DNA of 15,386 nucleotides, taken from contig CAZIMO010000015.1 of the NCBI GenBank assembly GCA_964540535.1, positions 1 to 15,386 of the forward strand. Reading direction: 5' to 3'. Origin of the DNA: Fimenecus sp964540535. GTDB taxonomy: Bacteria; Bacillota; Clostridia; Oscillospirales; Acutalibacteraceae. Positions 1 through 8,300 of this stretch are shown piece after piece. The stretch's first letter is position 1. The number at the start of each line of letters is the position of its first letter. A program made the position numbers and the translations under genes. Below the pieces are notes generated by a model, which was given only the letters and a program-made list of their open reading frames with translations, was not told the DNA's origin and made no database searches.

Positions 1-53
1 CCCGACCTACGCCCTTAGCAGGGGCGCCTCGTCACCAACTTGAGTACTTCTGC
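1..53 (-). tRNA. tRNA-Ser(GCU), 5' part only, cut by window edge
   Basis: Read on the minus strand, the sequence gives a 7-nt acceptor 5' strand (47-53), TA, a D arm with a CTC/GAG stem, and an anticodon arm whose five-base stem halves are 22-26 and 10-14. The 7-nt loop CTGCTAA carries anticodon GCT at 17-19, which reads AGC/AGU serine codons. The long variable arm typical of serine tRNAs is just beginning when the window ends, so the T arm and acceptor 3' strand are missing. It lies downstream of tRNA-Ser(UGA) on the same strand, with a terminator-like hairpin between them. No strong separate promoter is visible in the 60-nt gap. Confidence 0.88.
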
Positions 54-83
54 AAGTGTAACGGTTTTAAACGTTATTTAATT

Positions 84-113
84 AAAAACGGGCTGTACTT
101 TGCATACAGCCCG
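84..113 (-). terminator. Intrinsic terminator after tRNA-Ser(UGA)
   Basis: A perfect 9-bp inverted repeat (89-97 with 105-113, containing GGGCTGTA/TACAGCCC) has a 7-nt loop. On the minus strand it is followed directly by five Ts (84-88) and more A/T. It starts 4 nt beyond the encoded CCA of tRNA-Ser(UGA), so it should end that transcript, fully or partly, before tRNA-Ser(GCU). Confidence 0.8.
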
Positions 114-117
114 CATC

Positions 118-206
118 TGGCGGAGAGAGTGGGATTCGAACCCACGGTACGTTGCCGTACGACGGTTTTCAAGACCGTTCCGTTATAACCACTTCGGTAT
201 CTCTCC
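118..206 (-). tRNA. tRNA-Ser(UGA)
   Basis: Complete class II tRNA on the minus strand. The acceptor stem GGAGAGA (200-206) pairs with TCTCTCC (122-128), the discriminator is G (121), and CCA is encoded in the DNA (118-120). The anticodon stem ACGGT/ACCGT encloses loop CTTGAAA with anticodon TGA at 169-171, which decodes UCN serine codons, mainly UCA. A long variable arm (GTACG-GCAA-CGTAC) and a T arm with GTTCGAATC confirm a serine tRNA. A near-consensus promoter lies just upstream and a hairpin terminator just downstream. Confidence 0.97.
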
Positions 207-221
207 GTATTGGGCTTGTAT

Positions 222-250
222 ATATTAACACAAAAAAACAGCCTTGTCAA
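222..250 (-). promoter_or_regulatory. Promoter of tRNA-Ser(UGA)
   Basis: On the minus strand a perfect -35 TTGACA (245-250) is separated by exactly 17 nt from TAATAT (222-227), one base from the consensus -10. Transcription would start near 215, about 9 nt before the mature tRNA 5' end at 206. This fits a strong stable-RNA promoter. Confidence 0.85.
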
Positions 251-305
251 GCAGTTTTTAAAAAAATGATTTATATTTCGGTACTCTTTTTTATACGGTA
301 TATTG

Positions 306-334
306 TTTACATTTTCGATACAAAATGCTAAAAT
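306..334 (+). promoter_or_regulatory. Promoter of the 363-8859 gene run
   Basis: TTTACA (306-311), a 17-nt spacer and TAAAAT (329-334), preceded by TGC, resemble a sigma-A promoter with an extended -10. The start would be near 341, giving a leader of about 20 nt before the GTG at 363. It is divergent from the tRNA promoter. I see no clear terminator or other strong promoter between here and the end of addA, so it may drive all four genes. Confidence 0.65.
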
Positions 335-349
335 ATATTAAATCTATAT

Positions 350-356
350 GGAGGTG
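350..356 (+). promoter_or_regulatory. Ribosome-binding site setting the GTG start at 363
   Basis: GGAGGTG (350-356) is a strong Shine-Dalgarno sequence. It overlaps the upstream in-frame ATG (348-350), so that ATG cannot be served by it. The GTG at 363 sits 8 nt after GGAGG (350-354), which makes it the likely start. Confidence 0.75.
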
Positions 357-362
357 CTTATT

Positions 363-698
363 GTGGAGTCTGTGTGGATAATATTCTTTATACTTTTTGT
401 TGTTTTTGCAGAGCAGAAGCGGCAAAATATACTCATAACAGTTCGCAGGCATCTTCGTAAAAAAAGGGGCAAATTCGATATGACCGAAATGATTAACAGA
501 TTTATCGGCAAAGAGTGTCTGATTTATACCTGCAATTCAAGTGCAACTGTTACAGGAACAATCCGTTCATATAATGACGGTTGGATAGAAATTGAAACAA
601 AGGGTCAGTGTGATATTTTGAATTGCGAGTACATAACAAGAATTCGTGAATATCCACTGGGTAAAAACGGCAAAAGGAAAAGTTTGGTTTTAGATTGA
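363..698 (+). CDS. Small membrane-anchored protein of unknown function with an Sm-like C-terminal domain
   Basis: I do not recognise a characterised gene. From the GTG at 363 it encodes 111 residues. An in-frame ATG at 348 would add 5 residues but overlaps the ribosome-binding site. Residues 4-16 are hydrophobic (WIIFFILFVVFA), consistent with one N-terminal membrane segment. A strongly basic stretch (KKRGK and nearby Arg/Lys) follows, suggesting the remainder stays in the cytoplasm. From about residue 40, alternating hydrophobic and polar residues (ECLIYT, GTIRSY, GWIEIET) look like a small beta-barrel of the LSm/Hfq-like type; this is inferred from pattern only. Similar short proteins occur in Clostridia, possibly the family catalogued as DUF6897 (from memory, unverified). 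It is first in a packed run; its stop codon overlaps the ribosome-binding site of the glycosidase gene. Confidence 0.75.
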   Translation: MESVWIIFFILFVVFAEQKRQNILITVRRHLRKKRGKFDMTEMINRFIGKECLIYTCNSSATVTGTIRSYNDGWIEIETKGQCDILNCEYITRIREYPLGKNGKRKSLVLD

Positions 699-707
699 GG
701 TACTTCT

Positions 708-2000
708 ATGAATAAAAATATGTTTGCAAAAACTCCGCCTATGGGTTGGAACAGTTGGGATTGCTACGGTGCGGCTGTAAATGAAGAACAGCTTCTCGGC
801 AATGCCGAATATATGGCAAAGAATTTAAAAAATTACGGCTGGCAGTATGTTGTTTGCGATATTCAGTGGTACGAGCCAAAGGCGAAAAACAATGATTACA
901 ATAATTTCACCGAGCTTTGTATGGACGAATATTCACGCCTTATTCCTGCCCCTAACCGATTTCCGTCAGCAGTAAACGGTGCAGGCTTTAAGCCGATAGC
1001 CGATAAAATTCACGCAATGGGTCTTAAATTCGGTATACATATTATGCGAGGTATTCCCCGTCAAGCTGTTCATCAGAATACAAAAATTTTGGGCAGTGAC
1101 AAAACTGCCCGTCAGGTTGCTCACCATTTTTCTGTTTGTTCATGGAATACAGATATGTACGGAATGTATGCTTGTGAGGGCGCGCAGGCTTACTATGATT
1201 CTATTTTTAAAATGTATGCAGAATGGGGTATCGACTTTGTTAAGGTTGACGATATTTGCGTAACGGAATTTCGCAAATGGGATAATCCCTATTCCGCCCG
1301 CGAAGAAATTGAGATGATTCGTAAAGCCATTGATAAAACAGGCAGAGATATAGTTTTAAGCCTTTCACCTGGACCTGCGGAGCTGTCAGTTGCTGAGCAT
1401 CTTTGCGAATATGCAAATATGTGGCGTCTTACAGGCGATTTTTGGGATCAGTGGAATAAGCTTTACGAAATGTTTGAAAAATGCGGAAAATGGGCGCCTT
1501 ATGTGAGCGAAGGCTGTTGGCCTGACTGCGATATGCTTCCTCTCGGCAACCTTTCACGAAACGGCACTTGCCACGGTCCGCAGGACAGATACACGCAGTT
1601 CACAAAAGACGAACAAATTACATTGATGACCCTTTGGTCGGTTTTCCGCTCACCGCTTATGTTCGGCGGCGAAATGAGAAATAACGACGAGTGGACGCTG
1701 TCGCTTATGACCAACGAAGAGGTTCTTGATGTCAACCAAAATTCTCACGGCGGTAAGCAGGTTTACCGTGACGATGAAACGGTAATTTGGACTGCAATAT
1801 CGTCAAACGGCAATCCGCTTTTAGCAGTATTTAATGTTTCGGCAGAAGAAAAAGAAATCACAGTTGACCTGTCAAAATACGGTTTGGCAGGGGACCATAC
1901 TCTCCGCGATTTGTGGGCAAAGGCAGATGTCGGCGCAGTTAGCGACAAAGTAACCTGCACAGTCAATTCTCACGGAGCAAAGCTCTTTAAATTAGTATAA
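708..2000 (+). CDS. GH27 family glycosidase, probable alpha-galactosidase
   Basis: 430-residue retaining glycosidase of family GH27 (clan GH-D), expected to remove terminal alpha-linked galactose from oligosaccharides. There is no signal peptide, so it should act in the cytoplasm on imported sugars. Residues 9-18 (TPPMGWNSWD) are the family's N-terminal signature, and D51 in the CDIQW strand corresponds to a substrate-binding Asp. D181 in FVKVDD is the probable nucleophile (usually in KYDN), and D244 in LTGDFWDQW the probable acid/base. A TIM barrel to about residue 330 is followed by a beta-sandwich C-terminus. The ATG at 708 has TGAGG 7 nt upstream, overlapping the previous stop. The KVDD variant and the local sequence suggest a non-eukaryotic-like subfamily, so substrate is less certain than family. 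GH27 also includes alpha-N-acetylgalactosaminidases and beta-L-arabinopyranosidases. Confidence 0.9.
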   Translation: MNKNMFAKTPPMGWNSWDCYGAAVNEEQLLGNAEYMAKNLKNYGWQYVVCDIQWYEPKAKNNDYNNFTELCMDEYSRLIPAPNRFPSAVNGAGFKPIADKIHAMGLKFGIHIMRGIPRQAVHQNTKILGSDKTARQVAHHFSVCSWNTDMYGMYACEGAQAYYDSIFKMYAEWGIDFVKVDDICVTEFRKWDNPYSAREEIEMIRKAIDKTGRDIVLSLSPGPAELSVAEHLCEYANMWRLTGDFWDQWNKLYEMFEKCGKWAPYVSEGCWPDCDMLPLGNLSRNGTCHGPQDRYTQFTKDEQITLMTLWSVFRSPLMFGGEMRNNDEWTLSLMTNEEVLDVNQNSHGGKQVYRDDETVIWTAISSNGNPLLAVFNVSAEEKEITVDLSKYGLAGDHTLRDLWAKADVGAVSDKVTCTVNSHGAKLFKLV

Positions 2001-2027
2001 TTTTATAAAATTCAAGGAGGAAAACGA

Positions 2028-5000
2028 ATGCTCAACATTATTACGGGGCGAACAGGCAGCGGTAAAACCAGATATATCCGCTCAATTGCGGCAGAAATTG
2101 CAAAAGAAACAAGCGGCAAAGCCGTAATAATTGTGCCGGAGCAGTTTTCCTTTGAAACCGAAAGAGAAATGCTCTCTCTTTTGGGCAATGAAAAAATAAA
2201 TAATGTTGAGATTTTAAGCTTTTCGCGCATTGCCGAAAGGCTTTTAACTCTTTACGGGAAGCTCACTGCAAAAACTGCTGACGACGGTATGCGTGCAGTA
2301 CTTATGAGCATTGCCATCGAAACGCTTACAGATAATATTTCCGTATTTTGCCGTTACCGCAAATCGCCCGTGCTTATAAGCAATCTTCTTGATTTCTACC
2401 GTGAAATGAAAAAATGCCGCATAACCTCGCAAGAGCTTGCAGAGCTGTCAGTTAAAGTTAAAAAGCAGAGCTTTGCAAAGAAACTTAATGAGCTTGCATT
2501 GATTTTTGAGTGCTACGAAGCTTTGATTGCGCAGAATTTTCAGGATGATTGTTCATATCTTGATTTACTTTACGACTTACTCAAAGAGGTTGAATATTTC
2601 AGTGGTAAAACTGTATTTGTTGACGCATTTTCGGGCTTCTCGGCACAGGAATATAAAATTCTTGAAAGAATTTTAAGCCAAGCAGATGATGTGTATGTCA
2701 CATTTTGCTGTGATACTGCAAAGAGTAATAACCGCTATGAGCTTTTTTATAATGCGCAAACCGAAATAAAAAAGCTTAAATCGACAGCAAACCGTGCAAA
2801 CGTAAAAATTGCGCCTGAAAAAAAGCTGTTTGCAAACCGTGAATTTAAGGCAGAACCGCTTAATGTGCTTGAAGAAAATATTTTCACCTCAAACGGAGTA
2901 AAATATACGGAAAATATAGATTGCATAGTGCTTATGCCCCGCCGTTCAAAAACAGACGAGTGCGATACGGTTGCAGCAGAGATTAAAAGGCTTATTCGCG
3001 AAGAAAATTTGCGTTACCGTGACATTGCCGTAATTGAACGCAGTGATGGCGAATACAGAAACGAGCTTGTGTCTTCATTCCGCAAATACGGCATTGCCTG
3101 CTTTGAAGATAACCGACAGCCTGTTATATCACAACCGCTTACGGTTTTTGTATTAGCTCTTTTTGATATTCTTGTTGACGGCTTGCGTACCGAAACTGTG
3201 CTTCGTTTTCTCAAAACGGGGCTTTATGGGTTTACGGTTGAAGAAATTGCCTTGATTGAAGATTATGCCCTTGCGTGGCGGGTTTCACCGTCGCAGTGGC
3301 GAAATGAATGGACAGGCAATCCACGAGGCTTTGGTGTTGAATTTACCGATGATGATAAGCAAAGTCTTGAAGAATTAAATAAACTCCGTGAAAAAATTGT
3401 CGCTCCTGTTTTATCCCTTAAAAATCGTATAGCAGACAGCAACGGCGAAACAATATCCCGTGAACTTTTTAACTTTTTGCGAATCTGCGGAGTTGATGAA
3501 AATCTTAAAAGCTTCACCGCATTGCTTGAAACTAACGGCGAAATTGATTTGGCAGTGGAGCAGGGCAGGATTTGGCAAATTCTTGCTGAAATTATAGACA
3601 GCCTTTATTGTGCAACAGGCAAGTCTGCAATGAGCATTTCAAGGTATAAAGAGCTGTTTGAAATTTTGATTTCTTCTAAAGATTTAGGTCAAATTCCCAA
3701 CGGTATTGACGAGGTTATTCTCGGCAGTGCAGACAGAATGCGTGCCGCCGCGCCTAAAGCAGTTTTTATTGTCGGGGCCAATACGGGAGTATTCCCAATG
3801 GAGTCGGGGAGCGGAGTTCTGCTTTCCGATACCGAGCGTTGCGAGCTTATGGCAAACGGCGCCGAGCTTGTTTCAAATCTTGAATATAACAGCGTAAGCG
3901 AACGGTTTATCGCTTATCATGCGCTTACGCTTGCAACAGAAAAGCTGTATATTTCTTACAGCGCAATTGACTCATCATCGTCGGCATTAACGCCCTCTGA
4001 AATTGTAAGCGAAATTACAGGGATTTTTCCCAACTGCAAAATCTGTAATGATAATACTGTTGATAAAATTGAGAACCGAAAATCAGCGTATACCGCTTTC
4101 GCCGAAGAAAAAAATACATCTTCGGTGCTTGGCGCAACTCTTTATAAGTATTTTAAGAATAACGGCACAGCTTCAGAGCTTGCAATGCTTGAAAAAATAA
4201 ATAAAAAGGATTTCGGTATTGAAAGCCAACAGCTTGCAACCGAGCTTTTTGGCAAAAATATGTATATTTCGGCTTCAAAAACCGAAAAATTCTATAAATG
4301 TCCCTTTGGATATTTCTGCGAATTCGGTATAAAGGCAAAGCCTCGGCGTGAGGCTCAAATGGATCCTGCGCAAACAGGTACTTTAGTGCATTATGCTCTT
4401 GAAAGATTTATGCGTGAAAATTCCAAAGAGCAGTTTACTGCTTATAATACTGATACAGTCCGTGAAAAAATCAATGAAATAATTGACGGCTATGTTGTTG
4501 AAATGCTGGGAGGATATTCCGATAAGGGCGAAAGCTTTATACGCACAATCAATTTGATAAAAGAAAATTCAGTCCGCATTGTACTTCACCTTGTAGATGA
4601 ATTTTCAAAAAGCAAATTTGCACCTGTCGATTTTGAGCTTTCTATAAATAACGACGGTGATATTGCCCCATATCTTATTAACCTTGATAACGGCGGAACA
4701 GTTAAAATTATCGGCAGTGTTGACCGTGTTGACTCTTATAAAACAGATGAAAATACCTTTATCAGGGTTATCGACTACAAAACAGGCGGTAAAGACTTTA
4801 AGCTTGGCGAGGTTTTCGGCGGACTTAATATGCAAATGCTCATTTATCTTTTTGCAATTTGGCAAAACGGCGGTGAGCGTTACGAAAATGTATTGCCGGC
4901 AGGTATTCTGTATTTTCAGGCAAAAAGCCCGCGAATGACAAGCTCTGCGTTGCCGAGAACTGCCGATGCGTCAGCGGTAAAAACCAAAGCATATCAAAAT

Positions 5001-5384
5001 TCAAAAATGAGCGGTATGGTGCTTAATAATACTGATGTAATTGACGCTATGGAAAAAGACGGCGCAAATATATTTATTCCTGCTAAATTTGATAAAAGCG
5101 GAAATGCGGCAGGCAATGTTATTTCAATTAAAAAGCTTGAAGCGCTTCGCGATAAGGTGAACGGCAATATCGCCCAAATGGCTGAAGCTCTGCAAAACGG
5201 CGAAATTAAAGCCTTACCGGTTGAAAAGGGCTGCGATTATTGCAAATACCGTGATATCTGTAAGCGTGAAGAAGACAGCGAAATCCGTGAAATTGAAACA
5301 ATTCCCTTTAAAGACGCTTTAAATATGCTGGGAGGTGAAGCAGATGGGCAGACAGTGGACGCCTGCACAACAGAATGCGATTGA
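2028..5384 (+). CDS. addB: ATP-dependent helicase/nuclease subunit B (AddB)
   Basis: 1118-residue AddB, partner of AddA in the helicase-nuclease that processes double-strand breaks and produces 3' tails for RecA. The N-terminus has a Walker A motif (GRTGSGKT, residues 7-14). The C-terminal RecB-like nuclease domain shows GSVDRVD followed by DYKTG with D916 and K918, which cuts the strand opposite to that cut by AddA. Four cysteines match the family's iron-sulfur cluster: C758 before the nuclease core and C1069, C1072, C1078 at the end (Cx2Cx5C), which staple the nuclease domain. Length is close to the roughly 1160 residues usual in Bacillus. The ATG follows AAGGAGG by 7 nt. The gene overlaps addA by 41 nt, so translation of the two is probably coupled. 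Confidence 0.96.
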   Translation: MLNIITGRTGSGKTRYIRSIAAEIAKETSGKAVIIVPEQFSFETEREMLSLLGNEKINNVEILSFSRIAERLLTLYGKLTAKTADDGMRAVLMSIAIETLTDNISVFCRYRKSPVLISNLLDFYREMKKCRITSQELAELSVKVKKQSFAKKLNELALIFECYEALIAQNFQDDCSYLDLLYDLLKEVEYFSGKTVFVDAFSGFSAQEYKILERILSQADDVYVTFCCDTAKSNNRYELFYNAQTEIKKLKSTANRANVKIAPEKKLFANREFKAEPLNVLEENIFTSNGVKYTENIDCIVLMPRRSKTDECDTVAAEIKRLIREENLRYRDIAVIERSDGEYRNELVSSFRKYGIACFEDNRQPVISQPLTVFVLALFDILVDGLRTETVLRFLKTGLYGFTVEEIALIEDYALAWRVSPSQWRNEWTGNPRGFGVEFTDDDKQSLEELNKLREKIVAPVLSLKNRIADSNGETISRELFNFLRICGVDENLKSFTALLETNGEIDLAVEQGRIWQILAEIIDSLYCATGKSAMSISRYKELFEILISSKDLGQIPNGIDEVILGSADRMRAAAPKAVFIVGANTGVFPMESGSGVLLSDTERCELMANGAELVSNLEYNSVSERFIAYHALTLATEKLYISYSAIDSSSSALTPSEIVSEITGIFPNCKICNDNTVDKIENRKSAYTAFAEEKNTSSVLGATLYKYFKNNGTASELAMLEKINKKDFGIESQQLATELFGKNMYISASKTEKFYKCPFGYFCEFGIKAKPRREAQMDPAQTGTLVHYALERFMRENSKEQFTAYNTDTVREKINEIIDGYVVEMLGGYSDKGESFIRTINLIKENSVRIVLHLVDEFSKSKFAPVDFELSINNDGDIAPYLINLDNGGTVKIIGSVDRVDSYKTDENTFIRVIDYKTGGKDFKLGEVFGGLNMQMLIYLFAIWQNGGERYENVLPAGILYFQAKSPRMTSSALPRTADASAVKTKAYQNSKMSGMVLNNTDVIDAMEKDGANIFIPAKFDKSGNAAGNVISIKKLEALRDKVNGNIAQMAEALQNGEIKALPVEKGCDYCKYRDICKREEDSEIREIETIPFKDALNMLGGEADGQTVDACTTECD
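5331..5337 (+). promoter_or_regulatory. Ribosome-binding site of addA inside addB
   Basis: GGAGGTG lies within the last codons of addB. GGAGG (5331-5335) ends 8 nt before the ATG at 5344. An in-frame GTG at 5335 overlaps this site and so is an unlikely start. Confidence 0.75.
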
Positions 5385-8300
5385 TGCAAGAAACGGAACA
5401 GTTCTTGTTTCGGCGGCGGCAGGCTCGGGCAAAACTGCAGTGCTTGTTCAGCGTGTAATCGAACGTCTTACTGATAAGCAAAATCCGACGCTTGTTGAGA
5501 ATCTGCTTATTGTAACCTTTACAAAAGCGGCGGCGGCAGAAATGCGTGAGCGTATTTCAAAAGAACTTGCCAAGCTCATTGAAGAAAATCCTGCCGATTC
5601 ATTCCTTAAAAGACAAAGAATGTTCCTGCCAAATGCAAGCATTTGCACAATGGATAGCTTTTGCAGCCGTCTTATAAAAGAGAATTTTCAAAATCTCGAT
5701 GTTCAGCCGGATTTCACTCTTATGAGCGATAACGAGCATTCAATGCTCAAAAAAGAAATCGCGGTGCAGGTGCTTGATGAAATATACACAAGTGCATTAC
5801 CCGAAGATTCTGCATTGCTTGAGCTTTTCAGCAACGGAAGAAATGATGAGAATTTAATAAAATCCATTCTCGCTGTTTATGAATTTTCAATGGCAGCGCC
5901 TTATCCTGAAAAATGGATTGACGAGCATTTTTCGTTTTATTTTGAAGAGGTCGCAGTTGAGCAGAGCATTTGGGGTAAATATGCGCTGCAAAAGCTTCAC
6001 GGCGTGCTTTCTTATATGAAAACCAAAATAGATAAAATAATACTCGATGCAGGCGACGGCAAGGTCGGCACTTTTGCAAAAAACAGCCTTGAACCTGTTC
6101 GCTTTGATGCAGTCCGCGCATTAGAGCTTATTGAAAACGGCGGAACGTGGGATGAAATCAAATATATTGTTGATAATTTAAAATTCGGCAAAACAGTCAG
6201 CTTTAAAGCCGACGAAAAAGACTCTTTGTATTTTGAAATAGCAGAACGCCGTGATTCAATTAAGGCAAAATCGGGGGATTTCGATTTAGCGCGTAAAATT
6301 ATCTCCTGCACATCAGCGGAATTTTATGAAGATACCGAGTATCTCCGTCCCGTAATGACTTCTTTTAAAAAATGCGTTTTGAGCTTTTCAAATAAGCTTC
6401 TTGAAGTTAAAAAAGAAAAAAATTCTTATTATTTTTCAGATGTTCTTCATATGACCTTGAGCCTTCTTGTTTCGCCCGATGAAAACGGCATAATGCAGCG
6501 GTCAGAACTGGCAATTGAGCTTGCCGATACCTTTGATGAAATTCTCATTGATGAATTTCAAGATACAAACGAAGCGCAAAATTTCCTCTTTGACGCTATT
6601 TCAAAGAACTCAAGCAATAAGTTTATGGTTGGAGATGTCAAACAAAGCATTTACCGCTTTCGCCAAGCAAATCCCGAAATTTTTTTGCGTTTCAAAGAGC
6701 GCTTTGAAGATTATGCAGGAGCAAATTATCCTGCAAAAATATCTCTTGACAGAAATTTCAGAAGCCGTAAAGGAATTACAGAAGGTATAAACTTTTTCTT
6801 CAATATTTTGATGACTGAAAATCTCGGAGATATTGATTACCAAAACGGAGAACAGTTGGTTTTTGCCGCCGATTACAGCGAAACCGATAATGCGGATACC
6901 GAGGTGCATATTGTTGAAGCTCCAAGTCCAACAGCCTCAAATCTTCAAAATGAAGCTCGGTATATAGGTAAGCTTATTAAGGATACCGTTGAAAGCGGAA
7001 TGCCGGTCGGCAAAAAAGGCGAGGAACGACCTGTAAAATACAGCGACATCTGTATTCTGCTTCGTGCCGCAAAAAGCCAAGCGCCTGTTATTGCCCGTGA
7101 GCTGACGCTTATGGGAATACCTGTTCATTATAAAAAGAACGGCGGATTTTTCGACAATGCCGAAATTGTCACAATGCTGTCGCTTCTGCGAGTTATCGAC
7201 AATCCTGTGCAGGATGTACCGCTTGTGTCGGTTATGCTGTCGCCAATGTTTCCGTTTATCGAAGACGATTTGGTACGTATGCGTATAAATGACCGTAACA
7301 GCGCAATTTATACATTGCTCAAAAATAATTATACCGTTGACGAAAAGGTAAGATGTTTTCTTGATACTGTCAATATGCTTCGTACATTGTCAGTAACCTT
7401 GAGTGTTAGCGGACTTATCCGCAGAATTTTTGAAATAACATCATACGACAGCGTTGTCGGTGCAATGGAAAACGGAGAAAAGCGTGTGCAAAATCTCCGT
7501 ATGCTCATAAATTATGCCGATACATACGAAAAAAACGGTAATTACGGTCTTTCGGGTTTTATCCGTTATGTTGACAGGCTTCGTGAAAACAATTTTGACC
7601 TTGAAGATGCAAATCTTATTTCAGAATCAGACAATGTTGTTAGAATTATGACAATCCATAAAAGTAAGGGTCTTGAATTCCCGGTGGTCATTTTGGCAAA
7701 CTGCGCAGGCAAGGGCAGGTCAGAGAGCGACAAAGCCCTTGTTGATAAAACCATGGGTGTGGCAACTTTGCGTTACAGTAAAGAACTGCATAAAGAGCTT
7801 GAAACCCAGCAATATACATCGGTAAAGCTTAAAAATGAGTGGGAAAGCAAAAGCGAAGCCCTGCGCGTTTTATATGTTGCAATGACAAGAGCTAAAGAAA
7901 AACTTTATCTTGTGGGCAGTCTTTATTCGCCTGACAGCGCAATTCGCAAACTATACTGCGATAAGTATACAGGGCTTGAAGATAACAGCGTACCGCTCTA
8001 TTCATCTTCAAATTTTATGAAATGGATTTTACTGTGTATGCTTTATCACCCCTCAATGCAGGATTATGCCAAAAATCACGGGTTTTCAGCCTGCCGTGCA
8101 GTTCCTACTGAAAGCAAAATAAAGCTTGTTTTCGGTGAAACACCGACTGAAAAAATCGCCGAAGAGCATAAAGCCGTTTCAGCACAGCCCAGCGAAAGCC
8201 TGCTTGCAGAAATTGAAAATAGAGTTTCTTTTGTTTATCCGTATGAGGCTTTGTCAAACGTTCAGTTAAAATACACCGCTTCAAATATGAACGAAAAAGT

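Noticed and set aside
348..362. ATG at 348 as start of the small protein
   Set aside because: It overlaps the strong GGAGGTG site, which is properly spaced for GTG 363; nothing suitable lies upstream of 348.
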